Source of the DNA: Eikenella corrodens
GTDB taxonomy: Bacteria; Pseudomonadota; Gammaproteobacteria; Burkholderiales; Neisseriaceae
DNA length: 64,000 bases
Direction of reading: 5' to 3'
NCBI RefSeq assembly: GCF_003990355.1
Contig: NZ_CP034670.1
Span: 1,116,001-1,180,000, forward strand
Shown here one piece after another: positions 45,091-53,208 of this stretch (position 1 is its first letter; each line of letters starts with the position of its first letter). A model generated the notes under the pieces. It was given only the letters and a program-made list of their open reading frames with translations, had not been told where the DNA came from and did not search any database. A program made the translations under genes and the position numbers.

Positions 45091-45720
45091 ATGCCGTATC
45101 CGTTTGCCCCCGAACAGCCCGAGCGCCGCCGCCTGCTCGCCTCGCTGGCTGCCGTTTCCGCCGTTGCCTGCCTGCCCCAAGCCGCCCGTGCCGGGGCGCA
45201 GCGCGAGGAGACGCTGTCGGACGATGTAACTTCGGTGATGCGCCATTCGGTGAATAATGTGAACCCGCCGCGCCTGGTGTTTGAAAACCCGTATAACGCG
45301 CCGCGCTGGCTCAATGATATGTCGCTGCGGCTGGCACGTTTTGTGCCCGACCCGCTGGAGCGCCGCCGCCTGCTCATCAACATCCAATACGAAACCACCC
45401 GTGCCGGGCTGGATACGCAGCTGATTTTGGGGCTGATTACGGTGGAGAGCGCGTTTCGGCAGTATGCCATCAGCAGCGTGGGTGCGCGCGGGCTGATGCA
45501 GGTGATGCCGTTTTGGCAGCGATACATCGGCAAACCGGAGCACAACCTGTTCGACATCCGCACCAATCTGCGCTACGGCTGCACCATCCTGCGCCACTAC
45601 AGCAATCTGGAAAACGGCAATATGGAGCGTGCATTGGCGCGTTACAACGGCAGCCTTGGCAGCCGGCGCTATCCCGACGCGGTAATCGGCGCGTGGCAGA
45701 ACCGCTGGCAGTGGTCGTAG
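45091..45720 (+). CDS. Exported lytic transglycosylase (SLT domain)
   Basis: Cleaves the glycan backbone of peptidoglycan. From the ATG at 45091 the product is 209 residues. Its signal region PERRRLLASLAAVSAVACL has an arginine pair and may be Tat-type. The catalytic SLT motif is LGLITVESAFRQYAISSVGA then RGLMQVMPFW, with the glutamate in VES, and NLRYGCTILRHYSN follows as in SLT family 1. The frame is open from 44971, but the chosen ATG starts just before the signal peptide. Small size suggests a stand-alone housekeeping enzyme. Confidence 0.88.
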   Translation: MPYPFAPEQPERRRLLASLAAVSAVACLPQAARAGAQREETLSDDVTSVMRHSVNNVNPPRLVFENPYNAPRWLNDMSLRLARFVPDPLERRRLLINIQYETTRAGLDTQLILGLITVESAFRQYAISSVGARGLMQVMPFWQRYIGKPEHNLFDIRTNLRYGCTILRHYSNLENGNMERALARYNGSLGSRRYPDAVIGAWQNRWQWS

Positions 45721-45778
45721 TTAGGCTGCCTGAAAATCCATATTTTGATTTTCAGCATAGCCGAAGTGTCTTTTCTAT

Positions 45779-45818
45779 TTTTCAGGTAGCCTCAAGCGCG
45801 AAGCAGGCTACCTGAAAA
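45779..45818. repeat. 40-bp DUS palindrome, left copy flanking the DUF4304 gene
   Basis: TTTTCAGGTAGCCT, a 12-base loop CAAGCGCGAAGC, then AGGCTACCTGAAAA. An identical 40-bp copy lies at 46591-46630, so the gene between them is bracketed by perfect direct repeats containing DUS. Each copy can also act as a terminator. Confidence 0.9.
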
Positions 45819-45844
45819 ATATAATCTGAGATTAACTGCAAAAT

Positions 45845-46570
45845 ATGGAATATTTCACTGTCGCACAAGCCTTCAGCCAAACCATCAGGAATCTGCATAT
45901 CCTACTCAAACCGCGTGGCTTCAAGAAAAAAGGCAACCATTTCTACCGCTGCACCGAACACGGCGTTGGTCAGCTGGTTCACACGCAAAAAAGCCGGTGG
46001 AGCGACAAAAGCCGCATTAGTTTTACTTTCAATATCGGCCTCGCCTGCCCTCCGTTGCAACACGATCCACGTTTCCAAGAAGCCGGGCAGCCCCTGCCCG
46101 ATTTCCCGAACATACTTGATTGCCTGGTACAGGAGCGAATCGGTTTTCTGCTGCCCGAGCCGGGGCGGCAAGATATTTGGTTTGAAGTGGCAGACGGTGC
46201 AAATAACGTTGTCGCTCTGCAAGAAGTGCAAACCATAGTGGAAACATTTGTGCTGCCACACTTTGCCGCACACAACGTGCCGCAGCAGCTTTATCCGCTT
46301 ATCGGCAACCGGCACGCCATGCGGCTGGCCGCCAAGCTGGGAGAACCGGAACAGGCGCAACGGTTTTACCGGGCAGAGCGCGAATGGGTGCAGCAGCGCT
46401 ATCGTGAAGAATGCCAAGCCGCCAAGCATGTCCAACCGGGGGATGACGAATATTACGAAGACGAAGATGGCTGCGTCGTATCCGGCAGCGAGCAGCCTGC
46501 CCCGCAAGTTTGGCTGGATTACTTAGCAGAGCTGGAGCAGGATGCTGCTCGATGGGGCGTGCAGACATAA
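45845..46570 (+). CDS. DUF4304-domain protein
   Basis: 241 residues, soluble, no signal. The N-terminal half shows the DUF4304 pattern: LHILLKPRGFKKKGNHFYRC near residues 20-38, then SFTFNIGLACPPL. The C-terminal third is acidic (GDDEYYEDEDG). The function of this family is unknown; members are often found in polymorphic-toxin immunity or accessory settings, but nothing of that kind is adjacent. It is isolated between two identical DUS palindromes, which suggests a mobile or exchangeable single-gene unit. Confidence 0.75.
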   Translation: MEYFTVAQAFSQTIRNLHILLKPRGFKKKGNHFYRCTEHGVGQLVHTQKSRWSDKSRISFTFNIGLACPPLQHDPRFQEAGQPLPDFPNILDCLVQERIGFLLPEPGRQDIWFEVADGANNVVALQEVQTIVETFVLPHFAAHNVPQQLYPLIGNRHAMRLAAKLGEPEQAQRFYRAEREWVQQRYREECQAAKHVQPGDDEYYEDEDGCVVSGSEQPAPQVWLDYLAELEQDAARWGVQT

Positions 46571-46590
46571 GCTTTAATGGCACATAGATA

Positions 46591-46630
46591 TTTTCAGGTA
46601 GCCTCAAGCGCGAAGCAGGCTACCTGAAAA
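46591..46630. repeat. 40-bp DUS palindrome, right copy flanking the DUF4304 gene
   Basis: Identical over all 40 bases, including the loop, to 45779-45818. It starts 20 bp past the DUF4304 stop. Confidence 0.9.
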
Positions 46631-46726
46631 CTAATCCAGCCTTGCCAGCGTTAAAAGCCCACCGATGGGGCAAGGCTTCGGGTATAATCTGCGGCGTTTT
46701 TCCCCCAACCCTTTCGGTTAAACACT

Positions 46727-48115
46727 ATGTCTCGAGCTCCCCGCACTGCACTGTTGCCTGCAGAATGGCGTGCCAGCGCATCGCTTTCCGGTGTGTATGT
46801 GCTGCGTATGCTAGGCATGTTTTTGGTATTGCCCGTGTTGGCGTTGTATGCCAAAGAGCTGCCGGGCAGCACGCCTGGGTCGGGCGGTTTGGCGATTGCG
46901 GTGTATGGCTTAACGCAGGCGTTGTTTCAGCTGCCGCTCGGTATGCTTTCCGACAAGTTAGGACGCAAAAAAGTAATTTACCTCGGCCTAGTGGTGTTTG
47001 CTTTGGGCAGTTTTATTGCCGCGGCGGCGGATAGAGTTACCTGGCTGCTCATCGGCCGGGCAATTCAGGGCGCCGGTGCAGTAAGTGCGGCAGTTACCGC
47101 GCTTTTGGCGGATTTAACGCGTGAAGAAGTGCGCACCCGTGCCATGGCTTCGGTGGGGCTTACCATCGGCTTAACTTTTGCCGTCAGCATGGTGGTTTCG
47201 CCGCTGCTCACCCGATATATCAATGTTTCCGGCCTATTTGCGCTCACCGGTGCGTTGTGTGTGCTGGCTATAGGTGTGGTGGCGTGGATTACGCCCAATC
47301 CGCAGCGAGGGAAGTTTCACGAGGATACGGAAATGCAAACTTCGCGGATCAGCGAGGTGTTGCGTAATAAACGCTTGATGCAGCTTAATTTCGGTATTTT
47401 CGCCTTGCAGGCGGTGATGATGGCGATTTTTGCCAGCCTGCCGATTGTGATGCGCGGCCTGGGGCTGCCCAAAGAGCAGCATTGGCAGCTTTATCTGCCG
47501 GCGGTATTGCTGGGATTGCTGTTGATGGTGCCGGCGATTGTGGTGGGTGAAACGCGCAATAAGCTCAAGCAGGTGTTTGTGGCCGGTATCGCGCTGATTG
47601 CGGCGGCTTTGTGCGGTATCTATGTCGGCCAGGCTTCGCTCTTGGCCATTGGCGTATCGCTGGTGGTGTATTTTGTCGGCTTCAATATTTTGGAAGCCAG
47701 CCTGCCGTCTATCGTGTCGAAAGTAGCGCCGACGGATTTAAAAGGTACCGCCATGGGCATGTATAACACGGCGCAATCCATCGGCGTGTTTGTGGGCGGC
47801 GCGGCCGGCGGGCGCTTGTTTGAACATTTCGGCTTGATCGGCGTGTTTGCCTTTTCCATGGTGCTCACGCTGGCCTGGCTGCTGATGGCCGCAGCGGCGC
47901 CCGCACCGGCTGCAGTACGCAATTTGGCGCTGAGCATCTCGCCCATCTGGCAGGGCTGCGAAGAGCGGCTCTTGGCCGTATTGCAGCAGTTTGAAGGCGT
48001 GGAGGCGGCCAGCCTCAGCGCCGACCGTTCAACCGTTTACATCAAGGCGCGGCAGCAGGGTTTCGATGAAGCCGCAGCCAAACAGATTATTTTAGGAGGA
48101 AATCATGTTGAATAA
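46727..48115 (+). CDS. MFS transporter of the YajR type
   Basis: Twelve-helix major facilitator, 462 residues. MFS motif A is seen after TM2 (GMLSDKLGRKKVIYLGL), and the antiporter motif C-like region lies around TM5. The C-terminal extension after TM12 (about residues 395-462, CEERLLAVLQQFEGVEAAS) is a ferredoxin-like cytosolic domain like the YAM domain of E. coli YajR. The substrate is unknown; drug or metabolite/proton antiport is likely. Its last 11 bases overlap ssb, an arrangement also found in Neisseria. Confidence 0.9.
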   Translation: MSRAPRTALLPAEWRASASLSGVYVLRMLGMFLVLPVLALYAKELPGSTPGSGGLAIAVYGLTQALFQLPLGMLSDKLGRKKVIYLGLVVFALGSFIAAAADRVTWLLIGRAIQGAGAVSAAVTALLADLTREEVRTRAMASVGLTIGLTFAVSMVVSPLLTRYINVSGLFALTGALCVLAIGVVAWITPNPQRGKFHEDTEMQTSRISEVLRNKRLMQLNFGIFALQAVMMAIFASLPIVMRGLGLPKEQHWQLYLPAVLLGLLLMVPAIVVGETRNKLKQVFVAGIALIAAALCGIYVGQASLLAIGVSLVVYFVGFNILEASLPSIVSKVAPTDLKGTAMGMYNTAQSIGVFVGGAAGGRLFEHFGLIGVFAFSMVLTLAWLLMAAAAPAPAAVRNLALSISPIWQGCEERLLAVLQQFEGVEAASLSADRSTVYIKARQQGFDEAAAKQIILGGNHVE

Positions 48116-48611
48116 AGTGATGCTTATCGGCAACTTGGGGCGCGATCCCGAAGTGCGCTACCTGCCCAGCGGCGATGCCGTGGCCAATTTTTCGATTGCC
48201 ACCAGCGAAAACTGGAAAGACCGCAACGGCCAGCGCCAGGAGCGCACCGAATGGCACAACATCAGTATGTTTGGCCGCTTGGCAGAAATTGCCGGCCAAT
48301 ATCTGAAAAAAGGCAGCAAGGTATATATCGAAGGCCGCATCCAAAGCCGCAAATACACCGGCAAAGACGGCATCGAGCGCACCGCCTACGATATCGTGGC
48401 CAGCGAAATGAAAATGCTCGACGGCCGCAACAGCGGCAGCAGCCCCTACGAAGGCAGCGACCAATACGCAGCTGCACCCAGCAGCCCGCGCCAGCAGCCT
48501 GCCCAAGGCTACAATGAACCGGCCTACGCCGCCGAACCGCCCGCTCCACCCCGCCGCCAAGCCCCTGCCCCGGCACCGATTGACGATATCGATGACGATA
48601 TTCCCTTCTAA
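48105..48611 (+). CDS. ssb: Single-stranded DNA-binding protein
   Basis: Homotetrameric OB-fold protein protecting ssDNA in replication and in natural transformation. 168 residues: MLNKVMLIGNLGRDPEVRYL opening, GRIQSRKYTGKDGIERTAYD in the fold, a Pro/Gln/Ala-rich linker, and the acidic tip DIDDDIPF that binds partner proteins. The ribosome site TTAGGAGGAAATC lies within the end of the upstream MFS gene, so the two are translationally linked. Confidence 0.97.
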   Translation: MLNKVMLIGNLGRDPEVRYLPSGDAVANFSIATSENWKDRNGQRQERTEWHNISMFGRLAEIAGQYLKKGSKVYIEGRIQSRKYTGKDGIERTAYDIVASEMKMLDGRNSGSSPYEGSDQYAAAPSSPRQQPAQGYNEPAYAAEPPAPPRRQAPAPAPIDDIDDDIPF

Positions 48612-48630
48612 ACGGCAGGCTCAATATCTC

Positions 48631-48669
48631 AACCCGCCGCCTGTTTCCTAGTGGACAGGCGGCGGGTTT
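48631..48669 (+). terminator. Rho-independent terminator after ssb
   Basis: AACCCGCCGCCTGT and ACAGGCGGCGGGTT form a perfect 14-bp stem with a 10-base loop, followed by a T-rich tail. Unlike most in this window it is not built from DUS. Confidence 0.9.
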
Positions 48670-48810
48670 GGTTTGGGTTTTTCAGGTAGCCTATGGTTAG
48701 GGCTGTGCGAAGCGATTAGTCTGCATTGCAGACACACTTAACTTTCGATGCAGTGTTGGCCTGCTGTCGATGAGTGTTTGCGCCTCAAGTATTTCTTGTG
48801 TTTATTTGCA

Positions 48811-48847
48811 GCAAAGGCTACCTGAAAAACTTTCAGGTAGCCTTTGC
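48811..48847 (-). terminator. Inverted DUS pair after the yfaE-like gene
   Basis: GCAAAGGCTACCTGAAA and TTTCAGGTAGCCTTTGC form a perfect 17-bp stem with a 3-base loop. Confidence 0.75.
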
Positions 48848-48864
48848 CGTAGCGGAATTGCCGG

Positions 48865-49170
48865 TTAGTTGTTATTTTCGGCAAATAGATCACGGTCGAA
48901 TAAATCCGGTTCGGCTTGCCGTTGTCGGCAGTCGATGCGGATGTCTTCTTTCACCGTGCAGCAGCAGGTGAGGATTTCGTTGGGCAGAATCAGAGCCAGC
49001 GGGCTTTCTCGGTATGCAACGCTGCCGGATAGGAGTTTGACGCGGCAGGAGCCGCAATAGCCGCTGCGGCATTGGTATTCGATTTCGTGGCCGGTGCGCT
49101 CCAAGGCTTCGAGCAGGGTTTCGCCTTCCTGCAGGGTGAAGCGGGTGCTGTGGGTGGTGATCTGGGGCAT
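48865..49170 (-). CDS. 2Fe-2S ferredoxin-like protein (YfaE type, ribonucleotide reductase maintenance)
   Basis: 101 residues with a plant-type [2Fe-2S] motif: CRSGYCGSC (Cx4Cx2C) and a fourth cysteine in ILTCCCTV. YfaE donates electrons to restore the diferric-tyrosyl cofactor of class Ia ribonucleotide reductase. The class I reductase genes are not in the window, so the role rests on family resemblance and size. The ATG at 49170 opens directly on the fold. Confidence 0.85.
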   Translation of the reverse strand: MPQITTHSTRFTLQEGETLLEALERTGHEIEYQCRSGYCGSCRVKLLSGSVAYRESPLALILPNEILTCCCTVKEDIRIDCRQRQAEPDLFDRDLFAENNN

Positions 49171-49202
49171 GGCGTGTGGCGTTTGGTTTGGTGCAGTGAA
49201 AA

Positions 49203-49251
49203 TTTCAGGTAGCCTTTATTATGCGCGGGCAGGCATAAAAGCTACCTGAAA
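49203..49251 (-). terminator. Inverted DUS pair with extended stem after the NlpE-like gene
   Basis: TTTCAGGTAGC-CTTTATTATGC pairs with GCATAAAAG-CTACCTGAAA with minor mismatches, giving a stem of about 20 bp downstream of the lipoprotein gene. Confidence 0.6.
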
Positions 49252-49287
49252 TGGTTTGGCCGATCCAAGGCCGGATTTCTTTTCGGA

Positions 49288-49773
49288 TTAAAGCTGGCTT
49301 ACGGTCTGCTTCAGGATGTAGAGGTTGGCCAGTTCGCCTTCCACTTGTTTGCCGTCGGCATCCAGCGCCCAAATCTGGCCGTTGCCGATTTGGTAGAGCC
49401 GCTCGCCGCTGGCTTTGTCAAGCTGGAATACTTCTTGCGGCTTGCGCCAAGTGAAGCGACCATCGGTTATTTCGGTAAACGGCTGGCGCTGCTTATAGGT
49501 TTCTTCGAGTAGGTAGCTGCCGTCTTCGTGCAATATCAAGGTGGTTTCGATGCCTTCGCAAGAGGCGCAGGGCAGCACGCCGTAGTAGCGGCCGATCCAT
49601 TGGGCGTCGTCGGGTTGTGCAGCGGTGGAAGCGGCTGATGCGGCAGGTATGGCAGCAGGCTGGGAGGCAGCAACGGTGGAAGCCACCGCCGGGGCAGAGG
49701 CCGGCGCGGCATTGTCTTGCGGGGCGCAGGCAGCCAGCAACAATAGGGCAGGGAGGTAGGTGAAAGGTTTCAT
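49288..49773 (-). CDS. NlpE-like lipoprotein (copper homeostasis/adhesion domain)
   Basis: 161 residues: signal peptide with lipobox LLAAC (Cys16), a long Ala/Ser/Pro-rich linker (about 17-55), then the NlpE N-terminal domain with WIGRYYGVLPCASCEGIETT, LILHEDGSYLLEETY and FTWRKPQEVFQLD. The CxxC is conserved. In E. coli NlpE signals surface contact and envelope copper stress through Cpx; only the N-terminal domain exists here, so signalling is unproven. AGGACGGCCC precedes the ATG at 49773. Confidence 0.87.
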   Translation of the reverse strand: MKPFTYLPALLLLAACAPQDNAAPASAPAVASTVAASQPAAIPAASAASTAAQPDDAQWIGRYYGVLPCASCEGIETTLILHEDGSYLLEETYKQRQPFTEITDGRFTWRKPQEVFQLDKASGERLYQIGNGQIWALDADGKQVEGELANLYILKQTVSQL

Positions 49774-49833
49774 GGGCCGTCCTGTCGGTTGTGATAAACA
49801 GCGTGATAAGCCAATACAAGAGATTCTTTACAT

Positions 49834-50199
49834 TTACAACGTGTTGGTAACGGGCTTATACGGCGATTGGTGGATAACTTGCCATTGGCGGTTTCGCTTT
49901 GTAAGAGAAATCGTATAGGTCGCTTTGGGTGGGATATCATAGGAAGCCAAGCCATCAAACAATCTGATTTCACAATGGAAAATACCTTGCTTGATCATGC
50001 CGCCGCCTTTTCTTACGCAGGCATGGCCTGTGGTTAAGTGTTCTTTAGGGCCTAAATTACGGTTGGCCTGATTGGCCAATTTAAGTACGGTTTCTTTAGA
50101 TGGGCCGCCAAAGGTAACGTCCCCGGTGCTCAGATATTGATATGAGCCGTATGCCACGCCGATTACGATAACCCAGTTGATAAGTTTTCCTACAACCAT
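49834..50199 (-). CDS. Hypothetical protein with N-terminal membrane anchor
   Basis: 121 residues. A single N-terminal hydrophobic helix (LINWVIVIGVAYGSYQYLS) is followed by a polar domain with two cysteines (HACVRKG and FHCEIRL) that could pair outside the membrane. The ATG at 50199 follows AAGGAAATATT. I do not recognise a family. It lies 20 bp after obgE and may be co-transcribed with it. Confidence 0.72.
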   Translation of the reverse strand: MVVGKLINWVIVIGVAYGSYQYLSTGDVTFGGPSKETVLKLANQANRNLGPKEHLTTGHACVRKGGGMIKQGIFHCEIRLFDGLASYDIPPKATYTISLTKRNRQWQVIHQSPYKPVTNTL

Positions 50200-50219
50200 A
50201 ATATTTCCTTTACATGAAA

Positions 50220-51359
50220 TTATTCCGGCTGCAACACCGAATAATCGTTGGTTTCTGAAATTTGCGGTGCGGCATCGGCCTGTTGGTTAGCTTCTGCTGC
50301 GGCCAGTTGTTTCTTCTCGGCCAGATACTGCCCGATTTGCCGCACCAATTCCTGCGTGCCCTGTTGGGCGAGTGCGCTTATTTCAAACAGGCGCGGGGTT
50401 TGCCGATCGAAGCCGGGCTCGCCGGGGGCGGGGTAGTTCCAGCCGACGGCTTCGAGGAATTCGGCTTTGCGTTCGGCAGCCTCTTCCGGCGTGAGCATAT
50501 CCAGTTTGTTCAGCACCAGCCAGCGCGGTTTGCCGAACAGTTCGTCATCATATTTTTTCAGCTCGTTGATGATGGCCAGTGCTTCGGCGGCGGGGCTGGC
50601 GGCTTCGTCGAACGGGGCCAAGTCTACCACGTGCAGCAAGAGGCCGGTACGCGAAAGGTGTTTCAAAAAGCGGTGTCCCAGCCCGGCGCCTTCGGCCGCA
50701 CCTTCAATCAGGCCGGGGATGTCGGCCATCACAAAGCTTTGGCCTTCGTCCACGCGCACCACGCCCAGGTTGGGGTGCAGCGTGGTGAAGGGATAGTCGG
50801 CCACTTTGGGGCGGGCAGCGGACACGGCGCGGATCAGGGTGGATTTGCCGGCATTGGGCATGCCCAACAGGCCGACGTCGGCCAACACTTTCAGTTCCAA
50901 CAGCAATCGGCGCGCTTCGCCGGGTTCGCCGGGCGTGGTCTGTTTGGGCGCACGGTTGACCGAAGATTTGAAATGGATATTACCCAAGCCGCCTTTGCCG
51001 CCGCGCGCCAGGCAAACGCGCTGGCCATGCCGCGTGAGGTCGGCCACGATTTCGCCGGTGTCGGCATCGCGGATCAGTGTGCCCACGGGCATTTGCAGCT
51101 CGATATCGTCGGCGCCGGCGCCGTAGCGGTCGGAGCCGTGGCCTTTTTCGCCGTTTTTGGCCTGATAGCGCTTCACAAAACGGTATTCCACCAGCGTGTT
51201 TACGTTTTCGTTGGCCACGGCGAACACGCTGCCGCCGCGCCCGCCGTCGCCGCCGTCCGGCCCGCCGCGCGGCACGTATTTTTCGCGGCGGAAGCTGACC
51301 GCGCCGTTGCCGCCGCGCCCGGCCGCCACTTCGATTTTGGCTTCGTCGATAAATTTCAT
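50220..51359 (-). CDS. obgE: GTPase Obg
   Basis: Ribosome-associated essential GTPase. 379 residues: the glycine-rich Obg fold (KIEVAAGRGGNGAVSFRREK, GGPDGGDGGRGGSVF), the G domain with GMPNAGKSTLIRAVS (G1), DIPGLIEGAAEGAGLGHRFL (G3) and NKLD (G4), then a short acidic/Gln-rich C-terminal tail. All GTP-binding motifs are intact. The ATG at 51359 is preceded by a DUS-containing leader (TTTTCAGGTAG region). Confidence 0.96.
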   Translation of the reverse strand: MKFIDEAKIEVAAGRGGNGAVSFRREKYVPRGGPDGGDGGRGGSVFAVANENVNTLVEYRFVKRYQAKNGEKGHGSDRYGAGADDIELQMPVGTLIRDADTGEIVADLTRHGQRVCLARGGKGGLGNIHFKSSVNRAPKQTTPGEPGEARRLLLELKVLADVGLLGMPNAGKSTLIRAVSAARPKVADYPFTTLHPNLGVVRVDEGQSFVMADIPGLIEGAAEGAGLGHRFLKHLSRTGLLLHVVDLAPFDEAASPAAEALAIINELKKYDDELFGKPRWLVLNKLDMLTPEEAAERKAEFLEAVGWNYPAPGEPGFDRQTPRLFEISALAQQGTQELVRQIGQYLAEKKQLAAAEANQQADAAPQISETNDYSVLQPE

Positions 51360-51624
51360 TTGCGCTTTCCGTTTTCAGGTAGTCGCTTGGGGCTACCTGA
51401 AAATCTTAATTCATTATTGAGATGATGCTTGCGGCTGGAGTTGGTATGACTGTGCGCCGGATTTTGCTTGAGTCCCGCCGTGTGCAAATAGGCACATTAT
51501 AAAGGACTGGCGCACAGGCTACCTGAAAATTTGTACCGTGCTTTCGTTTTGCAGAAACCGAGCCTTGGCTGCGCCAATTATCGTTTCACTGCGTTGAGGC
51601 GGATGTTTTCAGGTAGCCTGCCGC

Positions 51625-53076
51625 TTAAACCGCCAGCATCACGTATTTGGTTGCCAAATATTCGTCCAGCCCGTATTTGCCGCCTTCGCGGCCGATGCCC
51701 GACTGCTTCACGCCGCCGAAGGGGGCGGCTTCGTTGGAAATCACGCCGGTGTTGATGCCGACCATGCCGTATTCCAAGCCTTCCATCATGCGCGTGGCCG
51801 TGCCGAGGCTGCGGGTGTAGCAATAGGCGGCCAGGCCGTATTCGGTGGCGTTGGCCTGTTGCAACACGTCTGCTTCGTTTTCGAAACGGAACACGGGGGC
51901 GAGCGGGCCGAAGGTTTCTTCGCGCGCCACTTTCATGCCGGCATGGGCATGGCGGATAACGGTGGGCTGGAAGAAGAGCTTGCCCGCCGGGTGGCGCGCG
52001 CCGCCGGCAACTACTTCGCCGCCGCGGGCGAGCGCGTCGGCCAGGTGTTCTTCCACTTTGGCCAGCGCGGCCTCATCAATCAGCGGGCCGCATTCCGTGC
52101 CGCTTTCCAAGCCGTTGCCCACTTTCAGGCAGCCTGCCGCTTGGGCGAATTTGCGGACAAATTCGTCATACACGCCGCTTTGCACATAGATGCGGTTGGC
52201 GCACACGCAGGTTTGCCCGGCGTTGCGGAATTTGCAGGTAATCGCGCCGGAGACGGCGGCATCGAGGTCGGCATCGTCGAACACGATAAACGGCGCGTTG
52301 CCGCCCAGCTCCATCGAGGTTTTCTTGATGGTGGAAGCGCATTGCGCCTGCAGTTGTCGGCCGACGGCGGTGGAGCCGGTGAAGCTGAATTTTTTCACCG
52401 TATCGCTTTCGGTGAGCACGCGGCCGATTTCGCGCGACGAGCCGGTGATGACGTTGAACACGCCCGCCGGTATGCCGGCACGTTCGGCCAAGGCGGCGAT
52501 GGTCAGCGCGGAAAACGGTGTTTGCGAGGCGGGGCGGATGACGAAGGTGCAGCCGGCGGCCAGAGCGGGCGCGGCTTTGCGCGTGATCATGGCGTTGGGG
52601 AAGTTCCACGGCGTAATCGCGGCGCACACGCCGACGGGCTGCTTGAGTACCAAAATACGTTTGTCGGGCGCGGGGCCGGGGATGGTGTCGCCGTACACGC
52701 GCTTGGCTTCTTCGGCATACCATTCGATGTAGGACGCGCCGTATGCAATTTCGCCGCGCGCCTCGGCCAGCGGCTTGCCTTGCTCCAGCGTGAGCAGGGT
52801 GGCGAGTTCTTCCTGCGCCTCCATCATCAAATCAAACCAACGGCGCAGGATTTGGCTGCGTTGTTTGGCCGTGAGCGCGCGCCAGGCGGGCAGGGCGGCC
52901 TGGGCGGCAGCCACCGCGCGTTCGGCTTCCGCCGCGCCCATATCCGGCACGCTGCCGATGGTTTCGCCAGTGGCGGGGTTGGATACGGCGATGGTGCGGC
53001 CGCTGTCGGCATCAAGCCATTGGCCGTTGATGTAGCACCGGGTGCGCAGGAGGGCGGGGTCTTTTAGCTGGGTCAT
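51625..53076 (-). CDS. gabD: NAD(P)-dependent succinate-semialdehyde dehydrogenase
   Basis: Oxidises succinate semialdehyde to succinate. 483 residues, matching E. coli GabD. Aldehyde dehydrogenase motifs: ITPWNFPNAMITRKAAPALA, FTGSTAVGRQL, MELGGNAPFIVFDDADLDAA (catalytic Glu) and NAGQTCVCANR (catalytic Cys). The C-terminal GGVKQSGIGREGGKYGLDEY is typical of GabD. The ATG at 53076 (MTQLKDPALL) is used. A DUS lies just upstream where a ribosome site is expected, and the longer open frame to 53163 translates that DUS. Confidence 0.93.
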   Translation of the reverse strand: MTQLKDPALLRTRCYINGQWLDADSGRTIAVSNPATGETIGSVPDMGAAEAERAVAAAQAALPAWRALTAKQRSQILRRWFDLMMEAQEELATLLTLEQGKPLAEARGEIAYGASYIEWYAEEAKRVYGDTIPGPAPDKRILVLKQPVGVCAAITPWNFPNAMITRKAAPALAAGCTFVIRPASQTPFSALTIAALAERAGIPAGVFNVITGSSREIGRVLTESDTVKKFSFTGSTAVGRQLQAQCASTIKKTSMELGGNAPFIVFDDADLDAAVSGAITCKFRNAGQTCVCANRIYVQSGVYDEFVRKFAQAAGCLKVGNGLESGTECGPLIDEAALAKVEEHLADALARGGEVVAGGARHPAGKLFFQPTVIRHAHAGMKVAREETFGPLAPVFRFENEADVLQQANATEYGLAAYCYTRSLGTATRMMEGLEYGMVGINTGVISNEAAPFGGVKQSGIGREGGKYGLDEYLATKYVMLAV

Positions 53077-53208
53077 GGGGGCTACCTGAAAAAGATGGGA
53101 AGGAATGGAAAGGCTACCTGAAAACGCTTTGGCGCGGCAGCCGGCAGGCCGGATGGGCGGCATCGGGTTTGCGGGCGGCCGCCGGCGGAAACGCGCATGT
53201 GGGGCCGG

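Noticed and set aside
50262..51425. 387-codon open frame antisense to obgE
   Set aside because: Phe/Gly/Gln-rich antisense shadow; Obg motifs on the other strand are complete.
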